Made by a program: the position numbers and the translations under genes. A stretch of 64,000 nt of DNA. Source: Clarkia xantiana subsp. parviflora (lineage: Eukaryota > Streptophyta > Magnoliopsida > Myrtales > Onagraceae). Below, one piece after another: positions 34,517 through 46,780 of this stretch; position 1 is the stretch's first letter, and every line of letters starts with the position of its first letter. Location of the stretch: positions 1,984,001 to 2,048,000 of the forward strand of contig JAPTYO010000017.1 in NCBI GenBank assembly GCA_036873135.1, written 5' to 3'. The notes under the pieces were generated by a model. That model saw only the letters and a program-made list of their open reading frames with translations. It searched no databases and was not told the DNA's origin.

Positions 34517-35105
34517 TGGTTGGCATTTTGTGAATGGGTCGCTGTAATAGGAGCCCTTTAATATAAGCCCAACACCTAAGTAATTGGGTAATGTCACATT
34601 AGGGATTTTGGGCCTTGCCTAAAATTCCAATTGACATGAGAGGCCCAAAATTGGGCCTCCTCTTTACTCTATGTGGACGGCCGAAATATGTAATTAGGAT
34701 GAAGTGGGTTTTGCTCACCTCCTCATATAAATAGGGAGTGTCTGGGATTTATTTAGGGTTATCATTCTTCCTCTTTGATTGTTGAGACAAAAGAAATCCC
34801 TCCTCCCTAGACACCATATTTCGGCCGAACCCTACCACAAGGAGGTGCCGAATTGCTTCGAGAAATCATCTCGGAGATCCATCCCGTAGAAGAATTGAAA
34901 GAGGCTTTGCTGTGAGACCATTCCCTGTAGGTTATTCCTTAACAAGAATCTTTACAGGAGCCGTCCGGTGGACCGAGAACTCCCCTCAAGATATTGGGTC
35001 TACGGAAAGCAAGAAACTGGTATGTGTCCCTATTCTGCCGTGTAATTAGTTTACCTGGCATGTACACGCGTTTTGTTCCGTAGTAACTATCCCCTATTTC
35101 AAACA
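34517..35105 (+). repeat. copia-1 3' LTR
   Basis: About 589 bp, starting with a slightly altered TGTTGGCAT (here TGGTTGGCAT) and ending TTTCAAACA. The TATA sequence CATATAAATAGGGAG is at about 34724-34738. It aligns with two minus-strand LTRs at 35312-35913 and 36096-36649. The matching 5' LTR would be left of the window. The ends are set by comparing the three copies, so they may be off by a few bases. Confidence 0.75.
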
Positions 35106-35311
35106 CCCTCTTCTTTTTGCAGATCAAACGACCACTTAGACCAAGGCCACAACCATCTGATATGTGACCGCTTCGAGGAGTCTCCATTTCACCTACCATT
35201 TAGAAATTCATGCGCTTTCCCAAGCCGATGCAGACAACCGTTATATGGCCATGTCTAAACCGGTCAGTGTAACCAAGGGGCATCTCTCGTTGAGATCGAG
35301 GACAACCGAAG
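35106..35311. other. Short unassigned stretch between two opposed copia LTRs
   Basis: About 206 bp that match none of the elements by eye. It begins with a pyrimidine run and CAG (TTCTTTTTGCAG, about 35110-35121) like a splice acceptor. It could be the original target DNA, an extension of the LTR, or filler. I see no gene. Confidence 0.4.
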
Positions 35312-35913
35312 TGTTTGATTTAGGGGATATAAATATGTATTAAAACACTATACGTGCATGGTAAAGTAATTACGCCGCGGAAGAATGAGTACATACGTGT
35401 TTTACTTTCCATAGCCCAAGATCGTCACGAGGGAGTTCGCGATATACTGGACGGTGTCCTGCGGGAACCCTTTGTTGGAGAGCAATCTGCAGGCAATGGT
35501 CTCCATAGAAAAGCCTCTTCAATACGGAGACATGATGGAAATCTGGGGTAAATTATTGACACAATTTTGGCACCTCCTTGTGAGGGACTAGGTCGGCCGA
35601 ACCACCATGAATATAGGGAGAGGGATTTCTTGTCTTGTCAACTAAAAGGTAGAAAGTGATTAACCCGAATTTATTCCATAACACATCCTATTTATAAGAG
35701 GAGGTGAGCAAAGCCCACCTAGAGCTTTACCTCACATATTTGGTTGAACCTATAGAGAATCGGGCTTGGCCCATTTTGGGCCAATTGTGGCTCATAGGAA
35801 GTTTGGCATGAACCAAAATCCCTTATGTGCCTAACCACAATTCTTTTTATTGTGTTGGGCTTATATTAATAGGATTCTTATTACGAACGCCTATATACAC
35901 CAAATGCTAACAT
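35312..35913 (-). repeat. copia-2 LTR
   Basis: A minus-strand LTR of about 602 bp, read as TGTTAGCATTTGG...CAAACA, with TATAAATAGG at about 35691-35700 on the minus strand. It aligns along its length with 34517-35105 but is well diverged, so it is old. A purine-rich block lies just outside 35913, as expected of a 3' LTR. Confidence 0.75.
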
Positions 35914-36095
35914 CTCACACTCGCCGGAATGGGAGGGTGCCTATTAATATGTTGTCGACAAACACATCAATATCCATTCAATGATCCAATCCAATATGTT
36001 ACTCATCGGTTAAGAGTGTTGTAGCGTTCGCGGAACGTTGATTCCTTATATGTTATCAACCTATTACTTCTTCATGCCGTGCTGTACCCCTGGCA
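35914..36095 (-). other. copia-2 internal fragment
   Basis: 182 bp of the copia region upstream of the 3' LTR, matching 34310-34516 in reverse complement. It is cut at 36095 by the edge of another copia LTR. It may be the continuation of copia-4 at 38042, which starts about 270 bp further inside by comparison with copia-1. Confidence 0.65.
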
Positions 36096-36649
36096 TGTGG
36101 ATTTAGGGAATAGTTACTACAGACAAAAACACGAGTACAAGGTAAACTAATTACGCAGCTTAATAGGGACACATACTAGTTCTTGATTTCTGTAGACCCA
36201 AGATATCGAGGGGAGTTCGCAGTCCGCCTAACACATCTTGTAAGGATTCTTGTTAAGGAATCGCCTGCACGGAATGGTCTCCACAGCAAAACCTCTTGTT
36301 GATTCCTCGTAGGGATGGATCTCTGGGGTACTTGCTCAAAGCAATTTTAGCACCTCCAAGCACTAGGGTTCGACCGAACTAGGTAGTTTAGGGAGGAGTG
36401 ATTTATTTGTCTCAATACTTAGGAGAAAGAGTGATTAATTCATTTACCCTAAAGAAATCCTCACACCTCACCACTCTTAAAGTTTGGCCGGCCTATTATG
36501 TAAAAGAAAGGCCCAATTTTGGGTCTCTCATGTCCATTGGGATTCTAGGCCTAGCCCAAAATCCATAATGTGACATTAAGCAATTACCTAGGTGTTGGGA
36601 AAATATTAAAGGGCTCCTATTATGGCGGCCCATTCCCCAAATGCCAACA
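36096..36649 (-). repeat. copia-3 LTR
   Basis: A minus-strand LTR of about 554 bp, TGTTGGCATTTGG at its start, most like the copia-1 LTR. It appears to lack the TATAAATAGG stretch that the other two LTRs have. No target duplicate can be confirmed. Confidence 0.75.
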
Positions 36650-37512
36650 ACTCCCACACGCCAGAATGGGAGGGTGACTATTAATATGTTTTCAACCAAC
36701 ACATCAACATTTCTTCTTCGATCTAGACCTGCTTCGAAATTGAACATACGAGGTTTTCTGTGCGACCGGCAGACACAACGGACATCGTGCTACTCATTGG
36801 TTAACAATGTGTTAGAGTCTGCGGAACGTTGATTCCAAACAAGTTATCAACCTGTAAACATATTTTTGCCGCGTTATATCCTTGGTCAAGTGTCATTCTT
36901 CAATTGCCTAGTTTCCACATAAGATCACTTCTCCAAGGCATCCGCGCAAGTATTCACAACCTTCAACTAATATCCGACTGGTGGCCACCTAGTGAATACA
37001 AATGTTGGAAGATTACAGGTGAACTTGACCATCCCCATTGCTCATACCCTTTGTCAACCTCAATCGGTTCCCAAAACGTGGTCACTAGACTTCTTTTTTC
37101 AGCACTGTGTCCATACGCATGGAAGTGACCATTGAGCTTGACCTTAGATTTGAGTTCTAAGTCCGTAAGGATACTTCAGGGGGCTCCTTCATTAAACACC
37201 CGAGATTAGTCACGCGCTCTAGGTGAAGAATATTGTGCCCGTTTGAATCGCGAAGATTCTATCTAGCGCAACCGAGCTTGACCCCATTGTCAGACGTGGC
37301 AAACGCAGTATGAAGTGCGCGTCAATAGCATAACTTGAACTTACATATTGTCCAGAGTGGGAAATTTCATACGCTATCACGAATTTTCATCTAGCCCAAA
37401 ATGTAGTTTCCGATGAACTGAGTTCATCACGGCAATACGCAAAAAAAAGATCATGTTGTGTAACCCCGAAACCAAATGATCGTTTTGCTTAACCAGGTTT
37501 ATCTTTTGAAAA
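36650..37512 (-). other. copia-3 internal fragment
   Basis: Noncoding copia sequence matching 33680-34516 in reverse complement. It stops at about 37512, just after the GCTTAACCAGGTTT block, where a CGAGCTCGA-rich element begins. The part from 37121 onwards is present a second time at 38042-38149 and 46375-46650. Confidence 0.75.
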
Positions 37513-38041
37513 CTGTAAATGAGCTGAGTCGAGCCGAGTATCTGACAAGCTCGACTCGACTCAGTTTACCTGAGCTCGAGCTTGAACTCGAACTCAACCG
37601 AGCCTTAATTTTTCATGCTCGAGCTAGACTCGATTAAATATTCGACGAGTTCGAGCTCGGATCGACTCGGCTTAACAAGTTTGAAAATTTTCAATTAAAT
37701 TATAAATGGTACACATTAACTCGAGCTAGAACTCGACTCGCTTAGGACTTTGGCTCGAACTCGAGATCGAACTCAACTTGAACTCAATATATACATATAT
37801 TATATTATTACGTAAACCTCAGAAACCTCAAACTCGAACTCGACTAGAATAGGCCAAACAAAAAAGCTCGATTAGGCTCGCGAGCCTCTCGAGTTTAGTA
37901 CCAGTTATCTCGAACTAGACTCGGTATCAGAAAATATCGACTCGAGCTTGACTCGACTCGAAATTGAGCGAGTCGAATTAGAATAACGACCGAGCCGATC
38001 TCGAGTAGCTCACGAGTAGCTTGACTCGTTTACACCCCTAC
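37513..38041. mobile_element. CTCGAG/GAGCTCGA-rich element, possibly a small DNA transposon
   Basis: About 530 bp dense in GAGCTCGA, CTCGAACTCGA and GACTCGACTCG words, unlike the flanks. The ends look like imperfect inverted repeats: left CTGTAAATGAGCTGAG, right (reverse complement) GTGTAAACGAGTCAAG preceded by TAGGG. From general knowledge, sequences with a TAGGGGTGTAAACGAG end are common in plants and look like non-autonomous hAT-type elements. I see no clear 8-bp duplicate, so the class is uncertain. Confidence 0.5.
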
Positions 38042-38149
38042 CGTGAAGCGACCATTGAGCTTGACCTCAGTTATGAGTTCTGAGTCCGTAAGGATACTTC
38101 AGGTGCTCCTTCATTAAGCACCCGAGATCAATCACACTCTCTAAGTGAA
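38042..38149 (-). other. copia-4 noncoding fragment left of NA-2
   Basis: Matches 37121-37220 (copia-3) closely. GTGAA at 38145-38149 is the NA-2 target duplicate, repeated at 46370-46374, after which the same copia sequence goes on. Confidence 0.8.
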
Positions 38150-38725
38150 TGTTGGATAACTGTCCAATTCGGGTTCGTATTTACGTTTCGGACCTCGCAA
38201 ACACGCTAAAACCATAAAACGGACCTTACCGTAGTCACCCTGGGTCAAAAAAGTTCGGATGCGCGTCGCAACCGAACCAGGGACCTCCGGATTGTCCGGC
38301 AATTCGGATCATGTCGAATGTAGATGGTCCGGGTTACCGACTGGTACTGCGCGTATACCCCGATTTTTTTACTAAGTACGAGAAGTTACTGCACGTATAG
38401 CCAACCTTGATGTCTGTAAGCGTCTTCCTGTAAGCCGACATCAAACCGGGCAAATAAATAGGGGCCTAGATCTCCCATTTCAACAAGTTAACTCAAAACT
38501 CTGGAGAATTGGCTATTTGTGCTCTGACCTCTCTCTAGAATTTGCTCTGACCTCCCCTCTCCATGCTGGTTATCGCCCACTCTGCAGAACCTGGTGTTTA
38601 GAAGACAGAGACAGAAATCAAAGTAAGTTCGAGGATCGGGGTGAGAGCCAAATTTAGCTCGTGGATCGAGGTTCTAGGTCCCTGAAAAAAAGTTCGAGAT
38701 ATCCCAAGTGGAAACGATCTCAACA
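38150..38725 (+). repeat. NA-2 5' LTR
   Basis: 576 bp, TGTTGGATAACTG...GATCTCAACA. Compared with the right LTR it lacks about 18 bp that include the start of the TATA box (here AAATAAATAGGGG, against CTATAAATAGGGG at about 46053), and a second block near 38530-38560. So the promoter of this copy looks damaged. Confidence 0.92.
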
Positions 38726-38745
38726 CTTGGCGCCGTCAGCAAGAT
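38726..38745 (+). other. NA-2 primer-binding site
   Basis: CTTGGCGCCGTCAGCAAG follows the LTR. It shares the TTGGCGCCGT core with the other elements. Confidence 0.75.
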
Positions 38746-38774
38746 TCGAACAAGAAGCCGTTCCATACCGCAAG

Positions 38775-40812
38775 CTATGACAGGCAGACGTACGAAGAAG
38801 GCGGGGGCAGACAAGCCGAAGCCGACGAGAAGCCAACAAGGACCTTCTCACATTCCAGATGCAGAGTCTACCGCCTCCTCCATGTCAATCGCAAATGCGC
38901 CTTCCGCGCAGCATGGTCCCGACGTCCAAAACGAGGTACCAGTGAACGAGTTCGAGCAAAGGACGGAAAGGAACGAAGAGTTCCCATACGGGATGCCAAC
39001 TAACGGAGTGCAGCAGCAAGCAAGAGGCTCAAGCAGCATGCCATCAGTCACATCAGGCATGATGGATGCGCATGAAGAACTTATCGCATTCAGGGAGACT
39101 CTAAAGAATCTAGGATACGCCGTATCCTCCATGCCAACAAGCAGTGTGCCTTCCGCACAGCATGGCCTTGAAGTCCAAAGTACGATGTACATTACATCCT
39201 ATTCGGAAAAGATGGAAAACGCACATGCGATCCATGAAGACTTTGATGCTGGAGACGAGAAGTCATACGAGCAAGCAGAGTACGTTGCAAAGACAGTGCA
39301 CAAGTCCCAGGATGCTGACATGAAGTATGCCGACATAAAGGATGCTGTCATGAAGGATGCTGTCATTGGTGTATCATCAAAGGAGAAAGAGCATAGTGAG
39401 CACCACGATGCCTTGGTAATAACCACGCAGAAGTCGACAAGAAGTCAACTTGGATGCTCCCACATGCCCGGTGCCGCATCCAATGCCTTCTTCATACCAA
39501 CAAGAAGTGCGCCCTTCACACAGTATGACCAAGGAGTCCTCAATGAAAAAAACGTTACACCCCCATTGGGATTTGAGCCTAAGAAGCACATCAATGAAGA
39601 ATTTCCTTACGGGATGCCAGAAGAGTGAGTACCCCGATATGAAGGTGTCAACCCGCCACTACCTATTACTCCTACCATGATGGCCGCGCTCGAAGAGCTG
39701 CTTGTATTCCGAAGAATGCAAAGGAACCAAGGATATGCCCCGTCACCACCACCTTCGTCTCCAAACAACGGACAAACCGAGGGGAAAAGAGCAATGTCCC
39801 GAAACACAAATCATCAAGACATACCGCACCAAGGAGTAGTGGGGGCAATACACGGAAGGTACCTTCCAGTACAGACAAGCAAGGCAAGGAGTTGCGCGCT
39901 CATACAACCCGTATATGATAGCACAACGCCAAGGAGGGACTTGGAGACAACCTACAACCTCTTGCTCAAAAATGCATAAGGAAGGTTCCTACACGATGAC
40001 AAGCCAAGACGACGTTGACATCCGTCACAAGGAAGGATGGAGAAAACCTGTTGATGACGGTGATATCCCAATCGCGAGACTTACAACAAGAACCTTGAAA
40101 GAAATAATTGAGGAAAAGATGGACACTTCCTGGGAAAATAGACAACAAAAACAAAAAAGGCCATTCCAGTCAGACGTCCAAAGGCTCAAAGAGACCAATC
40201 TCGCCAAATGTGTCCTATTGAACACACCGTTGTCTGTCATCTTGAAAGAAATAAGGAGACCATGCTTTGGAAAAAGCCCTCTAAATTCCGCAAAGGCTCA
40301 TTGGGAAAAGATGAAAGCAAATGGTGTGAAAATCACGAAGTGTATGGCCACCATACGGACAGATGTTTCAGCCTAAGGTTCCATGTAAACAGCTTCATCT
40401 TAAAAGGAGAAATGAAGAAGTATATCGACCAAAGCAATAAGCATCAAAATAAGTCTCACGTGGAGCCTTCAGGAAAGGGCAAAGGAAAAGAAAGGCGAAA
40501 AATATTCCACCTCTCTTGAAGCGTGGAAAAATCAACGTCATTATAGGAACCAATTATGACGGCTTCTACAGTCCTTGGAGCATGAAGGTGGAAGAAACAA
40601 ATCTCAAACTCCCGGAAAGCAAGCTTCCCCGTCTACTTGAGCCAATGACTGCCTTCCTTGGCAAGAACGTTGAAGAACGATGCAAAACTGAGGGGCATAA
40701 CACAAACATTTGTTCATCCCCAAGGGAGGAAGTTGAAGAGCTCAACACGCTAGATGCACTGAGGAACTATGTGGCACGTGGCAGAATCAACTTGCCGACA
40801 AGTCACCCATGA
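38775..40812 (+). pseudogene. gag: NA-2 gag-like gene
   Basis: ATG at 38775 (MTGRRTKKAGADKPKPTRS) starts a frame open to 39628. A TGA there is followed by the same frame to about 39870, then frameshifts near 39870, 40250 and 40500. The N-terminal 280 residues repeat a module with SMPTS-type, PSAQHG and NEEFPYGMP words three times. The central part (SDVQRLKETNLAKCVLLNTP) is followed by the zinc knuckle WCENHEVYGHHTDRC (about 40320-40365, C-X2-H-X4-H-X4-C) and a second Cys-His-containing region. It ends INLPTSHP. It aligns throughout with NA-1 21564-19672, whose last 411 codons are open. Role inferred: coat protein of a parasite element. Confidence 0.85.
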
Positions 40813-43800
40813 AGACGTCAAACACATCATCAATTTCCTTACCTCCTTTTTTGCATATCTACTTTAAGTCTTTTTAGATTATGTACAACTTATGTTTATT
40901 AGCCTTGGTATTTTTCAAAAAGAGCGATCAGTTGACGCCTTCCTGTAATCCGTTGTATGAACTCCAAAATATCTAATGAAGGTTAAATCTACTTTCGTAG
41001 GTACCTTATTGCATTATGCTCATTACTTTGGAATAAAACCAAAAGCAACACACATATTAATCGCGTCGACAACACAAGCTATCGCACTAGGAACAACAAA
41101 CGTCTTAGGCCATATAACACCCATATGTTTGTTATCAACACCAAGCATCCCCCTCAAAAGACGATATCTTCAACTAAAACAAGGTTCAGGCAACACGCGT
41201 TATTGCTAAAGGTAAACTCAGGTATGAGATAACAACTTCACAACAGTAGTACTATGAATAAAGCAGACCACTCAAGTAGGACAACTACTCAGGGTAGCCT
41301 GATTTAGTCAAAACAAAATCCAAGCTGAACGGAACAGACTAGTCGCGAATAGTATGATCCAGTCATATTGGCATTACAGGTGATAGAGCCATATGAAGAG
41401 ATTTATAACTCCATTCTATTCCTTAACCAATATATATCTCAAAGTATTGCGACTAATTTGAGACAGGTTATATGTACATCCAAGAGATATCTCAATGACA
41501 CATCTTATCTGGAGAACAACACTAGGAGGAGCTGTATGCAACACTCTCTGGAATTCTCTATCTATGGACATTCTACTTAGGAATCTAAGCCAAGTAATGT
41601 TCGCGTATATATCATTTGCATCATCACAACAAGTCTCTAACTCGCGACATCTTAGAGAATGTTCTACTCAAACATCTGTTCTTCCCTTGGAAACAATACC
41701 AATCAACGATCATAAATATGTATGTGCATCATACTAAGGAAGCGTCGACGCGTATCGATTAAAGGATGCATACAGCAATGCATAGTCTCTCTTTGTACGT
41801 ACATATTCACAAACACATACAGTGAGTGGTCCTTGAAAAGCTCCACTCCCGCTATGTCCGCACCTATCACATCTGCACTAAGGGAAGTTTCCTACATAAC
41901 GAAGGGGTCCTCGCATCAGATTCCTTTACTCTATTTATTATATGCATTAGTTAAAAAGAAATTCATAACTCCATATTTTTACAAACTTACAAACATTATA
42001 ACTACCAGACAAAGTGTAACATTGTTCGTAGGTACAAACTACACTATGATTACTACATTGGAATAACGCCAGGTAGCAATCTATGCGCATAATATCTACT
42101 TCAACAATACAAGCTAAGCATTATGGTCAATGAAAGAATTGTTGGATACAACGCTGACATACCTAATATCTACACCAACAAGGAGTTTATTTCTCCATCT
42201 ATAACGGCGTCTATATCAAGAAAATGTCGGCAACACAAAGCCATCGCGCTATGCGAACAGTCAACTTATATGTGGCGATGACAACTTGCAGATTATCTAC
42301 AAAAAGGGACTTATAAAAATTCTCTATTCAAGTGACGACTATTCCAAAGGCGTCAACAACAAGCAATATCTTGGATGAACACAAGGATTTACTATCTAAA
42401 GTAGCATACTGTGGTATTCTCTTTGTAAGGGCAAACCCCATGTTTACTTCTAAAAAATGGCATGCTGCGAAATGTTCTTAGAAGCAAATCCTCATGTTCA
42501 TAGCCATTCCCTGCATACAAACCATGATGCGGCACTTAGGTTGGACTGATCACCCCATCGTGGCAGAAGTCCTCTTGCTAGACGACAACCCCACATATCT
42601 ACAAAGTATGTATATCCCTCTTAAGGGTTCATACGACATGAAGTTACATTCCTTGTTAGGATGGCTTGATGTACACTCAAACTATACATATCCTCTTAAG
42701 GATTTAGACATAAGGAAGACCTCCTTAAATGGGTAGGCTTCATTCACAAACACAAGCAGCAGCGTACCCTGTTTGAAAGACTTATTAAACTTACAAACCG
42801 AGTCTTGTACAACATCGCCTTAGAGTGGAACAAAGAGACGGTATAAACTTAAATCTCGCTTCGTCAAGATGACTCTGCTACATGTCAAGTGCCTGTGCCA
42901 AGTGCCCGTGCAGAGTATATTACTATCTACAATGCTACAAGAACCAAGTGTACATATCTTGCCATGCCTTGGAATCTAACCAAGAGGGGCGCTCATAACA
43001 CTCAACAATGTGCGACGTACAGTCGCAACTACGGACATCATGCTCATCATCTAAGAATATATATCTTATTATGCAAGTCCAGTACATACGGACAGTGAGG
43101 ATAACTCAAGGGTTCAACATGATGAAAGCAGACAACTTAATACCAACCAGGAGTGCGACATAACTCTTCAATATGGGCGCGACAAGCAGCAATGTATGCA
43201 TCAAAATAAGCCATCTTCAAGTTTAAGCTTCAAGTGTGAAGAAGTAAACAACACTTACCTCAATGGGAGGAACGCTGCTCCTTGGGCCGGTCCCTCGACC
43301 GGGGGCAGAAGGCGCCACCGCGCAACCCTCAACTATATTCCCTTTATCGTAAGAAGGAGTTGGCACGGTCGCACTCGACATAGAAAACTAAGAATCGCTC
43401 GAGGAACGCGGCCCTGCGACGGATCTTTGGAATTGTGATAAAGCCAGGAATTGCAACCACCCGTTCAGTCGTGTGTACGGAGCAACTTGCAAACAAAAGC
43501 AACATGAAAGCAACAACTTGGAAAATTAACAAGTTCAAAGAAGATACATGGAGGTTCCTTACTCACAAGTTCTTTACTGCAACCATGTCTGGAGACTCCA
43601 AAATAGCGGGGGCAAAGGGGCGGACATCTTTTCCAATAAGTGGATTACCATGAACATCGACTGTCTGCAAAGATGAGCTTTCTCCATCAGTACAACCTAC
43701 ATTGTAGCATGATACAAGTTATAAAGATCATCAACATACCAAATATTCAGAAGGAAGTATATGAATACCGACATCAATTAATCAAGCAAGGACGTCAACA

Positions 43801-45689
43801 TCTACACTTGGTGTATTGTTTAGCTGTTCAACCATATCGACATTTGCACATAGAGTTACTCGCAGAATGGGAATAGTGGACTTACTCATGATAACTAGGA
43901 CGAAATATTTTCTAAGTGTTTTATTATGACAGCCGACGACATGCACCATATCTCTCCATCAAGTGTATGGATACAGCGCGCATAGCAATGGATATAGAAA
44001 TGATTCTAAGTATGGGCGCAAGTGCACGCATACGAGCGTGTACATACGAGCACGCGCATACAGTTGTCGACATATGGAATGGTGTCGACTATCAAGTGAT
44101 ATGTTCTAAATGTTCCACTATGTCAGCAATCGACACATAACAAGGTGTCGACCATCAATGAATATTTTCTAAGTGTTTTGCTCAGGATGACAGTCAGCAT
44201 ATTGCAAGCGGTCAGCATGCTACTAAGTGTCAACATGCTACTAAGTGTCAACATGCTACTAAGTGTCAACATGCTACTACGTGTCAACATACAACAAGCC
44301 GTCAGCATACTATCAAATATTTATGAACGACAAGGTGCCGGCATGCAGCAAGACATGGCAAAAATATTTTCTAAGTATTTCACTTACGGCATGGGACTAT
44401 ATGCGACAAGAAATCAACTGTCATAAAATATTGTCTAAGTATTTTCTTGATGTCAACAATCAACAAGCGGCATGGAATATTTCCTAAGTGTTTCTATGCC
44501 GGTAGTGGACAAGAATCATATGACTACATCAATGGTAACAAGCACTAGATAATATTGAAATATTTTCTAAGTGTTTTAGCATGCTTGCAGACAGGGACCA
44601 ATGATCAATACATGATGCTCAATATACATTGCCTAAGCTATCATCACCAACATACAACCATTGACAGCCATGTACGTACAACTACCGATCATCAATATCG
44701 AGCATACTAAAACAACGGCTAAGGAATGGAGCAACATGTCGGCAATGAATACTATGCATAAGGGAAGTATAACGATTAATTTTCACTTTTCTAAAATTTT
44801 TCAGCACTTAGAAAAAATTTCGCCGATTGGAGGCTAAGTATCCTAATGCATTTCATCGAACACCTTGTATGCATGTTAAGATCCACTCCAAATTTACACC
44901 TCCATAGGCTCCTTCTTCATCAAACTATGAGAGCTTCTTGGAAAACCATCAAAGGAGGATGTAAGCTAATAGTAGTGTCTACACCACGTGCTAAGGACTA
45001 AACTCATATCTATTTTCGCATAAGTTCCTAGCATCATATATGAGCATGTTTGCATCTCTCTTAAGCTTGCATTACATATATGCTCCCTAATGTTGCATGA
45101 CGTGCTACGTACGATCATTATCACATGTTGCGTACGTGTAGGCTATTATGCATGTTATTATTTTTATGTGTGCGTAGTTTTAACTTATGATTGCTACATG
45201 ATTATTTTTATGATCTAAGTATGAATTGCATGTTTACACCGTATTACATACTTACATCATTTTCTATGTTTACATCATACTTCACATTGACAAGCATGTT
45301 CTCCAATTTTATAATGCTCTAAGTATTTTGCATATTGCGTGATTACGTCATCCATGTGTTATGTTGTCATTTCCATGTTAACATCATGTTACACATTTAA
45401 ATCACGTACCATGATGACACCGCGTTGCATGATTATTTATTATCACAAGTATTTCGATTATCGCATGTTATTATGAATAAGTCGTTAACTGCACATTGTT
45501 ATATATATACCGTTTGTTATGCTAACCCTGTGAATAGATTATGTACATACATCGGAAAAGTAGAAATGGAAGAATCTGTGCTCCGCGCACTCGATTGACA
45601 AACAGGCCACCCCTGAGGTCAGTGCCGAACCTAAATTGGACGAATATCCTATCTTAAATAGAGTCAAGCATGGGTTTTGAATAACAACT
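40813..45689. other. NA-2 noncoding interior
   Basis: 4.9 kb without a credible gene. Blocks match NA-1 in reverse complement (42420-42570, 43263-43320 and others). At 43900-44600 the motif TTTTCTAAGTGTTT recurs six or more times with irregular spacing, the decayed counterpart of the NA-1 palindromic array. A short run of about 19-bp repeats with AAGTGTCAACATGCTACT lies at 44205-44290. The last 700 bp are AT-rich. Confidence 0.75.
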
Positions 45690-46369
45690 TGACTCGGGGG
45701 CAAGTGTTGAATATCTGTCCAATTCGGGTTCGTATTTATGTTTCGGACCTCCCAAACACGCTAAAACCATTAAACGGACCTTTTCGCAGTCACCCTTGGT
45801 CAAAACGGTTCAGATGCGCGTCGCACTCGAACCGGGGACCTCCGGATTGCCTCAGCAATCGGGACGTCCGAATCGTTCGGCAATCCGGACCATGTCGAAT
45901 GTCGACATGGTCCGGGTTACCGACTGGTACTGCGCGTATACCCCGATTTTTTTTACTAAGTACGAGAAGTTACTGCATGTATAGCCAACCTTGATGTCGG
46001 TAAGCGTCTTCCTGTAAGCCGACATCAAATCGGGCAAGGTTCTCGGCTTTCCTATAAATAGGGGCCTAGATCTCCCATTTCAACAAGTTAACTCAAAACT
46101 CTGGAGAATTGACTATTTGTGCTCTGACCTCTCTCTAGAATTTTCTCTCTCTAAAATACTAACTTTAGCATCGGTGAGGGCACAACCAGCACCACCCCCT
46201 CCTCTCAATGCTGGTTTTCGCCCGCTCTGCAGGACTCGGTGTTTAGAAGACAGAGACAGAAATCAAAGTCAGTTCAAGGATCGAGGTGAGAGCCAGTTAG
46301 TTCGTGGATCGAGGTTCGAGGTGTCTGAAAAACAGTTCGACATATCCCAAGTGGAAAATGATCTCAACA
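45690..46369 (+). repeat. NA-2 polypurine tract and 3' LTR
   Basis: GACTCGGGGGCAAG (about 45691-45704) precedes the LTR 45705-46369 (665 bp, TGTTGAATATCTG...CTCAACA), which keeps the TATA sequence CTATAAATAGGGG at about 46051-46063. GTGAA at 46370-46374 closes the target duplication. Confidence 0.92.
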
Positions 46370-46374
46370 GTGAA

Positions 46375-46780
46375 GAAGTTTGCGCCCGTTCGAATCGCTA
46401 GGATTCTATCTAGCGCAACCGTGCCTGACCCCGTGGTTAAACGTGGCACGCACAGTGTGAAGTGCACGTCGATAACATAACTTGAACTTACATATTGTAA
46501 TGAGTGGTAAATGTCATATGCTATCGCGTATTTTTATCTGGCCCGGAATGTGGTTTCTGATGAACTGAGTTCATCACGGCGATACGCAAAACAAAGATCA
46601 TGTCGTGTTACCCCGAAACCAAATGATCGTTTTGCTTAACCAGGTTTCTCTTTCAGAAAAAACCATGGTTCATAGACGGTCTTGACATGGTGGATGTTCC
46701 TCCTCCGTTAAGACGGTCGAGCCTGTGTGACGAGGCTGGCCCACATTTGACCTTTTTTATTTGGAGGTTTTACACTCCAA
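46375..46780 (-). other. copia-4 noncoding region after RNase H
   Basis: Continues 38042-38149. It matches 33587-33720 plus 13262-13305 (reverse complement) without the NA-1 insertion, so it is an empty-site reference for NA-1. Confidence 0.82.

Larger units (their letters stand above)
38150..46369 (+). mobile_element. NA-2: gag-only (non-autonomous) LTR element
   Basis: LTRs at 38150-38725 and 45705-46369, target duplication GTGAA on both sides, primer site after the left LTR and polypurine tract before the right one. The 7-kb interior carries only a broken gag-like gene related to NA-1 and long noncoding stretches. No protease, RT or integrase was found. NA-1 and NA-2 face each other with about 5 kb between their ends. 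Both could have moved only with enzymes from another element; Tat elements are candidates because of shared primer-site and polypurine cores. Confidence 0.9.
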
